Shown here: piece by piece, positions 35,801-42,785 of the stretch
Layout: each line of letters begins with the position of its first letter
How positions within the stretch are numbered: the stretch's first letter is position 1
From: Poriferisodalis sp965208895
GTDB taxonomy: Bacteria; Actinomycetota; Acidimicrobiia; Acidimicrobiales; Poriferisodalaceae
Assembly (NCBI RefSeq): GCF_965208895.1
Contig: NZ_OZ242363.1
Coordinates: forward strand, 248,001 to 312,000
Length of the DNA stretch: 64,000 nucleotides
Direction: 5' to 3'
Notes under the pieces: model-generated
Told to the model about the DNA's origin: nothing
Databases searched by the model: none
What the model saw: only the letters and a program-made list of their open reading frames with translations
Made by a program: the position numbers and the translations under genes

Positions 35801-36047
35801 GCATCGCCTGGTAGCGGGGGACGACGTCCTTCACGTACCCCGTCAGCAAGTGGCCGTGGTGGGGCAGCCCGTTCGCGAAGGGCGGACCGTCGTAAAAGAC
35901 AAATTCGTCGTCCGCGGGACGGTTGGCGATGGACGTCTCGAAGGTTTCCTCATCGTGCCAGCGCGCGAGAATCCGCTCTTCGATCTGCGGGAAGTCCGCT
36001 TGGGCAGGCACGCGTGGGTACACGGTGTCGACCGGCTCTCGCTTCAC
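32865..36047 (-). CDS. ileS: Isoleucyl-tRNA synthetase, eukaryote-like (type 2)
   Basis: This class I synthetase charges tRNA-Ile. The HIGH motif reads GLPHHGHLLTGY and the KMSKS motif KLSKRLRN. NRRFGWDCHGLPAE is typical of the eukaryote-like IleRS2 group rather than the standard bacterial form, and there is no C-terminal zinc finger of the bacterial type. The editing domain includes LVWTTTPWTLPSNLA. I place the start at GTG 36047: GGAGG lies 5 nt ahead of it and the protein then begins VKREPVDTVYP, the usual family N-terminus. A longer frame from ATG 36140 adds 31 residues with no family character. The gap to the divergent DksA-like gene is then 175 bp. Confidence 0.93.
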   Translation of the reverse strand: MKREPVDTVYPRVPAQADFPQIEERILARWHDEETFETSIANRPADDEFVFYDGPPFANGLPHHGHLLTGYVKDVVPRYQAMRGHRVNRRFGWDCHGLPAEMETERELGVSGRAAITDFGIERFNAHCRDSVLRYTAEWRKTVTRQARWVDFDDDYKTMDLPYMESVMWAFKQLWDRGLVYQAFRVMPYSWGAETPLSNFEIRLDDATRPRQDPAITVWFELHDADDTAGPDITTGPHSTAGPLRLLVWTTTPWTLPSNLAIAVGADISYAVVESGALGGGRFVVAADCLEHCAADLEPYTVIGTLSGADLAGRSYKPMFDFFGHRTEAFRVLAGDFVDTSEGTGVVHLAPGFGEEDQSLCEANGIEIGDAVPVDDRGCFTEPVTPWASLNVFEANQQIIAELKQRDRVLRHDSYEHNYPHCWRTDTPIIYKAISSWYVKVTEISDLLAETNQQINWVPGHVRDGRFGQWLAGARDWSISRNRFWGSPIPIWMSDDPDCPRIDVYGSLDELEADFGVRPADLHRPFIDELTRPNPDDPSGRSTMRRVPEVLDCWFESGSMPFAQVHYPFENKEWFEKNFPADFIVEYINQTRGWFYTLHVLAGALFGQPAFQNVICHGILLAADGNKLSKRLRNYTEPTDIFANQGSDALRWYLMATNIVRGGDTRITDAGIDEVARQVLIPIWNSYAFFTLYANADGYEATFRVDSADVLDRYLLAKTRATLESVTASFDAYDLPGAAAELQSFIDALNNWYIRRSRGRFWGETSAEGPAGDGPSSGDRDAFDTLYTVLRIFAAMAAPLLPMITEEIYGGLTGGDSVHLSDWPDAAMLPSDPELVERMDAVRAAASAALRVREDAGLRVRLPLQRVTVAGEGAELLEPYVFLLADEINVAEVILSNDLGTAATHVLRPNGSALGPRLGAAAQEVFAAARSGDWQSSADGSVAAGGHELHPGEYQLSLQPAERATTSVLEDQQLIVVLDTAVTPELEAEGAARDLIRTVQQTRKEAGLDVTDRIHLRIRWSPPHLEAIRDHESLVAAAVLAQQIEWLPGTGVPEVDVARV

Positions 36048-36222
36048 CAGCGCCTCCTGCAGGCTCTGTTTTTGTCCCGCCGAGAGTACGGGCTGGCCCA
36101 CGAGCCGACCCACGAGACAGCGAGGGTACCCCTGAGGCATCGGAATCGACAGCGCCTCGATGTTCCGACCACATACCGAAATGACGACCTAGAATGCCGC
36201 TTCGCCGCGGAGGGGAGGGGCC

Positions 36223-36771
36223 ATGGCAACCGCGAAGAAGGCTTCCGCCCGCAAGGCTGCCGCGAAAAAGGCGCCTACGCGCAAGAAGTCTGCCAACGCC
36301 TCCGGGGCTCAGACCACTGCAAAGAAGGCCAGCGCCGCCGCCACGGCACCCAAGAAGAAGGCAGCGCCGCGCCGCAAGGCCACGAAGTCGCGATTCGGCG
36401 AGGTGTTTCTCGAAAAGCAGCGCCAGGCCCTGCTGGCCGAGCGCCGCCGCTATACCGCGCACGCAGAGCGGTACGAAGCCGAAGCCGAGCAGCTCGTCAA
36501 CGAGCGCGAACCTGGTGATGTCCAGTTCGACGAGGAATCCGGCGAAGGGGATTCCATCGCCGTGGAGCGCGATCGGGCGCTGCAGATCTCAGCTCGCGAG
36601 CGTGAGGAGATCGCCGAAATCGACGCTGCATTGGCGCGCATCGAAGATGGCACGTACGGCATCTGTGTCGTCTCGGGGAAGCCGATCCCCAAGGAGCGCC
36701 TCGAGGCCATCCCGCACGCTTCGATGCGGGTGGAGGTCAAGAGCAGTGGTCCGGCATGGCGCCGGCTCTGA
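36223..36771 (+). CDS. DksA/TraR-family protein with degenerate zinc finger and basic N-terminal tail
   Basis: This 182-residue protein has a 60-residue N-terminal tail of Lys/Ala repeats like histone H1 or HU tails (KKASARKAAAKK), then a coiled-coil region and a DksA-like C-terminus, YGICVVSGKPIPKERLEAIP. Of the four zinc ligands only the first Cys is left: the second is Ser, and the final C-x-x-C is replaced (ASMRVEVKS). The fold may persist without zinc. DksA-family proteins bind the RNA polymerase secondary channel; the basic tail suggests nucleic acid contact. A purine-rich ribosome site (GGAGGGGAGGGG) precedes ATG 36223. lspA follows after 46 bp. Confidence 0.85.
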   Translation: MATAKKASARKAAAKKAPTRKKSANASGAQTTAKKASAAATAPKKKAAPRRKATKSRFGEVFLEKQRQALLAERRRYTAHAERYEAEAEQLVNEREPGDVQFDEESGEGDSIAVERDRALQISAREREEIAEIDAALARIEDGTYGICVVSGKPIPKERLEAIPHASMRVEVKSSGPAWRRL

Positions 36772-36817
36772 GGGGCACCAGGGGTTCGCACCGCGCCCGT
36801 CCCCTGCACGCAGCCGC

Positions 36818-37303
36818 GTGACCCCCAATCTCAGGATCGTCCTCACCTCCGGGGTCATTCTCTGCGCGGACCAGATCACGAAAACGTGGGCCACTGCCGC
36901 GCTCGACGATCAGATCATCGACCTGGTGTGGACACTGCGTCTGCGGCTTGTTCACAACACGGGCTTTGCCTTCTCCGCAGGCAGCGGTCTGGGCCCGGTT
37001 CTGGCGATTGCGGCCATCGTCATCGTCGGCATGCTGTGGTACTTCCGGCGCCGTGTGCAAGGAGCGTGGGCCGGAGTCGGTCTCGGTGGGATCATCGGCG
37101 GAGCGCTCGGCAATCTGGCTGACCGGCTGTTCCGCGGAGCTGCCTGGGGGCGCGGTGCTGTCGTGGACTTCATCGACCTGCAGTGGTGGCCGATATTCAA
37201 CGTGGCCGACGCTGCCATCACCGTCGGACTCGTCGTGGTGCTGTTCCACCTCTATCGCAGCGAGCGGCGCAGTGCCCTCGCCGCCGGAGAGGCGCCTGAG
37301 TGA
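36818..37303 (+). CDS. lspA: Lipoprotein signal peptidase (signal peptidase II)
   Basis: This 161-residue inner-membrane aspartyl protease cleaves prolipoproteins. Four transmembrane helices are visible. The conserved motifs are LVHNTGFAFS, LGNLADRLFRG (first catalytic Asp) and VDFIDLQWWPIFNVADAAI (second catalytic Asp). GTG 36818 is chosen because it yields the normal short N-terminus; the open frame extends upstream across the DksA-like gene without family similarity. It overlaps rluD by 4 bp. Confidence 0.94.
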   Translation: MTPNLRIVLTSGVILCADQITKTWATAALDDQIIDLVWTLRLRLVHNTGFAFSAGSGLGPVLAIAAIVIVGMLWYFRRRVQGAWAGVGLGGIIGGALGNLADRLFRGAAWGRGAVVDFIDLQWWPIFNVADAAITVGLVVVLFHLYRSERRSALAAGEAPE

Positions 37304-38250
37304 GCGATCGACTGCTGAGTCTCGAGATTCCCGAATCACTGTCCGGTGAGCGGATCGACCGGGCGCTGTCGTTGCTGACCGGGCGTTCTCGCTCCGACAC
37401 GTCGAAGATGGTTGCCGAGGGTTGCGTGCTGATCGACGGCGAGGTGGTTCGGGCTGGCTCGGTGCGGGTCGCGCCGGGTTCGAGGGTCGAGGTGACCGAG
37501 GTGCGGGCTGCGGCGCCGGTCCGTGAGCGGCACCGCGAGATCGCCTCGTTCGATGTACTGCACGCCGACCGTGACCTCGTCGTGGTCGACAAGCCGTCTG
37601 GGGTGGTCACCCATCCGGGCACCGGACACCCCCACGGCACGCTCGCGGATGCCCTCGTCCAGCGATATCCCGAGATGGCGGAGGTGGGCGAAACCGACCG
37701 GCCCGGCATCGTGCACCGGCTCGACCGCGGGACGAGCGGCGTCATGGTGTGCGCACGCAGTCCCGCGGCCTACGAAGGCCTGGTCGAGCAGCTTGCGCGG
37801 CGGCAGGTCCGCAGGATCTATGCAGCGCTGGTGCGCGGGCATCCGCCGTCGCCGACGGGCACGATTGACGCCCCGATCGGACGGGATCGGGAGCATCGCA
37901 CGCTCATGGCCGTATCGGCCGAGGGCCGTGAGGCCCGTACGCACTACAGCGCCGTGGAGACCTATGTCCATCCCTGTGATGCCGCCCTGCTTCGCTGCGG
38001 GCTCGAGACGGGACGGACGCATCAGATCCGGGTGCATCTGGCCAGCATCGGGCGCCCGCTGCTCGGAGACCTGACCTACGGTGTCCCTGATCCTTTCGGC
38101 ATCGGCCGTCCGCTTCTGCATGCGGCCCGGCTGACGTTCCGCCATCCCGCTTCCGGTGCCGAAATGGGTTTCAGCGCACCGATGCCGAAGGACTTTGCCG
38201 AGGCGCTGGCAAGGTTCGGCTCAGAACCGTCGGCATTCCCGACGGACTGA
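37300..38250 (+). CDS. rluD: Pseudouridine synthase, RluA/RluD family
   Basis: This 316-residue enzyme converts uridine to pseudouridine in RNA, probably 23S rRNA. An S4 RNA-binding domain occupies residues 1-75 (RIDRALSLLTGRSRSDTSKM), and the catalytic domain has the Asp in GIVHRLDRGTSGVMV, with GRTHQIRVHLASIGRPLLGD closer to the end. The pairing of lspA and rluD with 4-bp overlap is a very common arrangement. Exact target uridines are not predictable here. Confidence 0.93.
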   Translation: MSDRLLSLEIPESLSGERIDRALSLLTGRSRSDTSKMVAEGCVLIDGEVVRAGSVRVAPGSRVEVTEVRAAAPVRERHREIASFDVLHADRDLVVVDKPSGVVTHPGTGHPHGTLADALVQRYPEMAEVGETDRPGIVHRLDRGTSGVMVCARSPAAYEGLVEQLARRQVRRIYAALVRGHPPSPTGTIDAPIGRDREHRTLMAVSAEGREARTHYSAVETYVHPCDAALLRCGLETGRTHQIRVHLASIGRPLLGDLTYGVPDPFGIGRPLLHAARLTFRHPASGAEMGFSAPMPKDFAEALARFGSEPSAFPTD

Positions 38251-38255
38251 ATCGC

Positions 38256-38723
38256 TCAGCGGCCGGGGGGCTCGAGCGTCTCGACGGCAGCCGCTGGCCA
38301 CGGCGCGAGTCCCCGGGCCACCTCCGCAACGGCGGCGAGGCTGTAGGAGTCCAGCTCGGCGCGCATGCGATGGCCGACCGAGTCCCAGATCGCGAGCAGC
38401 ACACATTGCCCTTCGTGATCGCAGGCGCCGTCTTGATGGGGCTGGCCGAAGTCGCCGAGGGCTATCGGACCGTCGACAGCCCGCACGATCATCCCGATCG
38501 TGACGTCGGCCGGGTCACGGGCCATCACGTAGCCGCCGCCGACTCCGCGCTTCGATCGAACCAGGCCGGCCCCCTTGAGCGCGAGCAAGATCTGCTCGAG
38601 GTATGGCTGGGGCAGGCCGGTGCGCTCCGCAATGTCGCGCACCGATGTCGGTCGGCCGTTGTCGTTGAGGACCAGGGACAGCAACGCGCGGCTTGCGTAG
38701 TCTCCCCGCGTCGAGACCGCCAC
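38256..38723 (-). CDS. Rrf2-family transcriptional regulator
   Basis: This 155-residue regulator has the Rrf2 winged helix: RGDYASRALLSLVL, the recognition region LPQPYLEQILLALKGAGLV and RGVGGGYVMARDPADVTIG. Two cysteines, CDHEGQC (C-x5-C), lie where IscR-like members bind an iron-sulfur cluster; the third IscR cysteine is missing, so any cluster would need another ligand, such as a nearby His. It converges on rluD and is divergent from the phosphodiesterase gene, with a structured R2 repeat between. Confidence 0.88.
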   Translation of the reverse strand: MAVSTRGDYASRALLSLVLNDNGRPTSVRDIAERTGLPQPYLEQILLALKGAGLVRSKRGVGGGYVMARDPADVTIGMIVRAVDGPIALGDFGQPHQDGACDHEGQCVLLAIWDSVGHRMRAELDSYSLAAVAEVARGLAPWPAAAVETLEPPGR

Positions 38724-38773
38724 GATGGCAGCGTAGCCCCAGCCGCGGCTGCGCCTATCGGCTCAGCCTCTGA

Positions 38774-38897
38774 GGAGCGGCGCGGGTAGGTGCGCCCGCG
38801 TTGGAGGCGGCAGAACCCTCTGCTCCCGCGATCCAGCAGGTCGCAACGTCGCAGAGTCTCCTGCCGCCTCCAACGCTATGGCATCTGTGCCTACCCG
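38774..38897 (+). repeat. Structured dispersed element R2, copy 1
   Basis: The 124-nt element folds into nested stems: an outer CGGGTAGG/CCTACCCG (38783-38790 with 38890-38897), a perfect 16-bp arm GCGTTGGAGGCGGCAG (38798-38813) with 38861-38876, and an inner CTCTGC/GCAGAG. The loop sequence is nearly identical to copy 2 at 45083-45208, while the 16-bp stem differs at positions that mostly change in pairs. It lies in the divergent gap before the phosphodiesterase gene, ending 23 bp before its ATG. It may be a mobile palindromic element or an RNA structure. Confidence 0.85.
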
Positions 38898-38920
38898 GTC
38901 GAGTCCTTAGGGTCGGCGTC

Positions 38921-40057
38921 ATGGAAGCCGTCGCCACCGACCTCGAAGCGGACAGCGAGCCATTGGTCCTTGATCGCATCCTGCCGGCATACGACGGCCG
39001 CTGCATCACGGGCGTGGCGCCAGGTCTGCTCGCCGGCGTGGCAACCGAACTCATCGACGATGCGGTCGCTGCGGCGCGCACTGTCGTCCTGTTCGTCGTG
39101 GACGGGCTCGGATGGCACCAGCTGCACCGTCATCGCTCGCTGGCACCGTCGCTTGCCGCAGCGAGCGACGCGACCTCGCCGGTCACCACTGTTGCTCCGA
39201 GCACGACCGCGACTGCCCTGACGTCGCTGGCCACAGGGGCAGCACCCGGCGAGCATGGGCTTGTCGGCTATCGCATTCCGACCTCGCTGGGACTGCTCAA
39301 TGCGCTTCGTTGGCGCGCTGGCGGGCGCGACGTCCGAGTTGAGCTGCCGCCCGACGAGCTGCAGCCCGTTGAGCCCTTCTGCGGTCAGCCGGTGGCGGTA
39401 GTGACACGCTCGGAGTTCCGCGACAGCGGGTTCAGCGCTGCACACCTCCGCGGCGGCTCAATGCGTGGATGGCGCGATGTCGCCGCCATCGTGGAGTGTG
39501 TGCGGGGTGCGGTCGACGAGGGCTTTCAGCTCGTATTCGCCTACTACGACACGCTGGACAAGGTCGCTCACGAATTTGGTTTGGGCGACCGTTACCGCTC
39601 TGCCCTCGCCGGAGTGGAACGTCTGGCCGTCGCGCTGCGCACCGATGTGAGCGACGAGATCCCGTTGATCGTCACCGCTGATCATGGTGTTGTCGAAGTC
39701 TCCGAGCCTCCGATCATGATCGACCCAGAAGTCACCGAACTCACCGACGGTTGGTCCGGCGAAGCCAGAATGCTGTGGCTGCACGCTTGTACGGGTGCCG
39801 CATCTGAACTCGTCGCTTCTTGTGAGCGCTACGCCGATATCGCCGAGGCCGCCCCCGTGGAGCAGGTGCTGGACGAACGGTGGCTGGGTCGCCATGTCAC
39901 CGAGGCAGCCCGACGCCGGCTCGGCGATGTCGCGCTCGTGCCCCGGGGCCTGCAGGCGTTCACGATGCCCGACGAGGACCAGCCGCATCACCCGCTCATC
40001 GGCCGTCACGGAGGCCTGACCTCGGAGGAGATGCTGGTTCCCTTCGCGCTGATGTAA
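38921..40057 (+). CDS. Alkaline-phosphatase-superfamily phosphodiesterase/nucleotide pyrophosphatase
   Basis: This 378-residue enzyme belongs to the type I phosphodiesterase/NPP group. The metal-binding Asp is in VVLFVVDGLGWHQL, the nucleophilic Thr in VAPSTTATALTSLATG, and further ligands are in FAYYDTLDKVAHEFG and LIVTADHGVVE. No signal peptide is evident, so it is probably cytoplasmic. ATG 38921 is chosen because the frame upstream runs through R2. Substrate is unknown; a nucleotide or phospho-ester is likely. Confidence 0.85.
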   Translation: MEAVATDLEADSEPLVLDRILPAYDGRCITGVAPGLLAGVATELIDDAVAAARTVVLFVVDGLGWHQLHRHRSLAPSLAAASDATSPVTTVAPSTTATALTSLATGAAPGEHGLVGYRIPTSLGLLNALRWRAGGRDVRVELPPDELQPVEPFCGQPVAVVTRSEFRDSGFSAAHLRGGSMRGWRDVAAIVECVRGAVDEGFQLVFAYYDTLDKVAHEFGLGDRYRSALAGVERLAVALRTDVSDEIPLIVTADHGVVEVSEPPIMIDPEVTELTDGWSGEARMLWLHACTGAASELVASCERYADIAEAAPVEQVLDERWLGRHVTEAARRRLGDVALVPRGLQAFTMPDEDQPHHPLIGRHGGLTSEEMLVPFALM

Positions 40058-40142
40058 GCCGGTCCCAAGCGGCCCGGGCGGCACGGCCTCGCCACGTTTG
40101 CGCCAGTGTCTATGCGGGCGGGAGCACTCTGGGCCGGGGGCG

Positions 40143-40664
40143 ATGGATTTCTTGCCAGATAGCATTTTGGTGGTGGTTGGCGATTCGGTTCAAGACCCAG
40201 AACAGGGTGAGCTGCTGGATGGCGGACCATTCACAGAAGACGATGTCGACGAGCCTTTCGTTCCTGAACCGGCGAAGCTCATGCGCATCGGCGGCATGAT
40301 CCGGAAGCTGCTGGAAGAAGTCCGCCACGCGGAACTCGACGAAGCAGGTCGCGACCGCATGAGAGACGTGTATCACCTGTCAGTCGACGAGCTGGCGACT
40401 GCCTTGTCCGAACCGCTCGCAGATGAGCTGAACCGACTTGTGCTGCCATTGGACGACGACATCCCGTCGGGACCTGAGCTGCGCATCGCGCAGGCTCAGC
40501 TCGTGGGATGGCTCGAGGGGCTGTTCCACGGCATCCAGGCGGCGGTCTCGGCACAGCAGATGATGGCCGAGCGGCAGTTGCGCAGCATGCGAGGCAACGC
40601 CCTCGAGGCGGGCGGTCAACCGCAACAGCCTCGTGGGGCCGAGCGTGGCGGTGTCTATCTGTGA
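40143..40664 (+). CDS. bpa: Bacterial proteasome activator (Bpa/PafE family)
   Basis: This 173-residue protein matches Bpa (Rv3780 family, DUF2587). Signatures are KLMRIGGMIRKLLEEVRHAE, ELRIAQAQLVGWLEGLFHGI and the C-terminal motif GGVYL, which corresponds to the GQYL tail that docks into the 20S proteasome alpha ring and opens its gate. Bpa is an ATP-independent ring activator, so this organism should have a proteasome, though no proteasome gene lies in this window. The start is ATG 40143. Confidence 0.92.
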   Translation: MDFLPDSILVVVGDSVQDPEQGELLDGGPFTEDDVDEPFVPEPAKLMRIGGMIRKLLEEVRHAELDEAGRDRMRDVYHLSVDELATALSEPLADELNRLVLPLDDDIPSGPELRIAQAQLVGWLEGLFHGIQAAVSAQQMMAERQLRSMRGNALEAGGQPQQPRGAERGGVYL

Positions 40665-40811
40665 CCGGGGCGAAGTCGGCCGGCGGCAACCGCCGCACGC
40701 TTGGCATCGTCAGGCCTCCGGGTGCGCACGCGCATTGAACAAGCACTGAAGGATTGGATTGGCCGGCCACCGGAGGATCGGCCAGCAAGCATCGCAGGGG
40801 GCGAGAACCAC

Positions 40812-41477
40812 ATGGCGCTCGAGGTTGAGACAAAGGACTGCACGGCACTCAGCGATGCTGAGATCTCCGAGATGGCCGAACTGGTCAGCGGCGAGAACGT
40901 TCACTTCGACGTTGGGCATCTGTCCAAGCAGCGAGACGCCTGGGTGCTCGTCACCCACGTGCGAGACGGCACCAAGCTGGCCGCCTACGGCTTCTGCACG
41001 CTCGAGCGGGTCGGCGGCGATCCGACGGTGCTGATGGGTGCCGGCGCCACGCGGCGTTCCGCCCGCCGCGACAGCGCGTTGCGGTCGATGATGACCGATC
41101 AGCTTCGGCGAGCCGTTCTGGCGTTCCCCGACGAGGACGTGCTGGTGGCGTGCCAGATGGCCGACGCTGCAGCCTTCACGGCGTTCAAGCCGCTTGATCG
41201 GGTGGTGCCGCGTCCGGGCTACGAGCCCAACGGCGAGGACCGCGCATGGGGACGTCGGCTGGCGAAGCGCTTCGACGTGCAGGGCGAGTACAAGGCTCGC
41301 GAGTTCAAGGTGTACGGAGACGGCGGGCCGTCGTTTGTGCTGAACCACACCGCTCCCCGGCCCGAGAAGCTCGATCCGACACTGATCGACATCTTCGACG
41401 GATTCGACACCGCGAACGGCGACGCACTCATCGCGTTCGGATGGGCCAGCCGCGAAGACCTCGCGAAGCTGCTGTAG
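40812..41477 (+). CDS. Uncharacterised protein, possibly GNAT-like
   Basis: I do not recognise this 221-residue protein. A central stretch has alternating strands and helices in the order seen in GNAT acetyltransferases: WVLVTHVRDGTKLAAYGFCT, then a basic helix (RRSARRDSALRSMM), then DVLVACQMADAAAFTAFKPL. An Arg-rich turn could hold acyl-CoA phosphate but the canonical Q/R-x-x-G-x-G/A loop is not clear. ATG 40812 is preferred over an upstream in-frame start. It lies 147 bp downstream of bpa. The GNAT call is tentative. Confidence 0.6.
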   Translation: MALEVETKDCTALSDAEISEMAELVSGENVHFDVGHLSKQRDAWVLVTHVRDGTKLAAYGFCTLERVGGDPTVLMGAGATRRSARRDSALRSMMTDQLRRAVLAFPDEDVLVACQMADAAAFTAFKPLDRVVPRPGYEPNGEDRAWGRRLAKRFDVQGEYKAREFKVYGDGGPSFVLNHTAPRPEKLDPTLIDIFDGFDTANGDALIAFGWASREDLAKLL

Positions 41478-41523
41478 CGCTCTGGACCCTGCGGGTCTGG
41501 GGCTGAGCCGAGCACGTGCGCTG

Positions 41524-42201
41524 GTGACCGGAGCCTTCAGCGAACTCGCCCGCAGGCGACGGATGACCCGGCATTTCCTGGCCGATCCCGTTGACGAGCC
41601 GCTGCTCGCACATGTGCTCGACGCCGCTCGGCGGGTCCCCTCGGCCGGTAATGCCCAGGGTTTCGACTTCGTCGTGCTTCGAGGCCCCGACGAGACGGCG
41701 CGCTACTGGGACGCCGCGATGCCCCCAGACCGGCGGGAGGGCTTTCGGTGGGCAAGCCTGCTCGCCTGCCCGGTGCTCGTCACTGTCTGGGCGGATCCCA
41801 GCGCGTACGTCGAGCGATATGGCGAACCCGACAAAGCACCGACCGGCCTCGGCAGCGACGCTGGGGCGTGGGCGACGCCGTACTGGACGGTGGACTCAGC
41901 ATTTGCCGCGATGGCACTGCAGTACGCCGCGATCGACGAGGGCCTCGGCGTGCTCTTCTTCGGGATGTTCGAACACGCCGATGCGGTCGCGGGCGCCCTC
42001 GGGGTTCCCGCGTCGCACCAGCCGATCGGCGTGATTGCAATGGGATGGCCGGATCGATCCGCGGAGGCTGCGGGTGGGCATGCGGCCAGTGAGAAGCGCC
42101 CGCGACGCCCGCTGTTCGGCGCCGAACCGGACCCCGCCGCCGCCGACGGCACCGTTGCCGACCGGCCCGTGGTGCACCGGGGCCGCTGGCTGGGTCACTG
42201 A
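41524..42201 (+). CDS. Nitroreductase-family protein
   Basis: This 225-residue flavin-fold protein begins with the typical FMN phosphate contact ARRRRMTRHFL, then RRVPSAGNAQGFDFVVL, and later has AFAAMALQYAAIDEGLGVLFF and QPIGVIAMGWP, all nitroreductase features. The start is GTG 41524. The C-terminal 40 residues are Ala/Pro rich and variable. It probably reduces a quinone, nitro or enone substrate with NAD(P)H; the true substrate is unknown. Confidence 0.85.
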   Translation: MTGAFSELARRRRMTRHFLADPVDEPLLAHVLDAARRVPSAGNAQGFDFVVLRGPDETARYWDAAMPPDRREGFRWASLLACPVLVTVWADPSAYVERYGEPDKAPTGLGSDAGAWATPYWTVDSAFAAMALQYAAIDEGLGVLFFGMFEHADAVAGALGVPASHQPIGVIAMGWPDRSAEAAGGHAASEKRPRRPLFGAEPDPAAADGTVADRPVVHRGRWLGH

Positions 42202-42275
42202 TAAGTTTCTGCGCTACGGCTGTGCTGAGATGGCGCAGGCCGCAGCATGTGGCTCGACGCGGGAGGATCGCTGAA

Positions 42276-42707
42276 GTGGCCGACGAGAGCGCGCCGAACA
42301 ATGATCCACCGAGCCAGATCTCGATGGTGGAATACCTGCACCTCGGCAACGACCCTCACCTGGTGGCAAACGTCTGCGATGCGTGCGGGGTCACCTACTT
42401 CGATCGACGCAATGCCTGCGCGGCGTGCGGGGCGCGGGAGTTCACGGCGTCACGGCTCGCCAACACCGGTTCGGTACGGACCTTCACCATCGTGCACCGT
42501 GCAGCTCGGGGAGTGCCTGCACCGTACGTATCGGCTGTCGTGGATCTCGACGGGGGCGGGCGTGTCAAGAGCAACATCATCAACGTCGAGCCCGAGCCCT
42601 CCAAAGTGACACTCGGGATGCGTGTTCGTCTCGCCACCTATGTGACCGCGACAGACGACGACGGCGTCGAAGCTGTCGCCTTCGGCTACGAGCCTGAGGC
42701 CGCGTGA
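42276..42707 (+). CDS. DUF35 OB-fold/zinc-ribbon acyl-CoA-associated protein
   Basis: This 143-residue protein has a zinc ribbon, CDACGVTYFDRRNACAACG (two C-x-x-C), followed by an OB-fold domain. It is the DUF35 partner that usually accompanies thiolase-like or MaoC-like enzymes acting on acyl-CoA. The thiolase gene follows 78 bp downstream, so the two probably form a complex. GTG 42276 has a strong ribosome site, GGGAGGA. Confidence 0.9.
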   Translation: MADESAPNNDPPSQISMVEYLHLGNDPHLVANVCDACGVTYFDRRNACAACGAREFTASRLANTGSVRTFTIVHRAARGVPAPYVSAVVDLDGGGRVKSNIINVEPEPSKVTLGMRVRLATYVTATDDDGVEAVAFGYEPEAA

Positions 42708-42785
42708 ACCTCCGCCCCGGCAACCACCACAGCATCTGACCTGAGCACCATTCACCAAGAACCAGATCACCGAAAGAGAGCAGCC

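Noticed and set aside
36048..36222. T-box riboswitch upstream of ileS
   Set aside because: There is a hairpin, but I cannot identify an isoleucine specifier loop or a clear UGG-containing T-box sequence; not claimed.
38801..38920. N-terminal extension of the phosphodiesterase
   Set aside because: The extension is the translation of the R2 element, and a good ATG lies at 38921.
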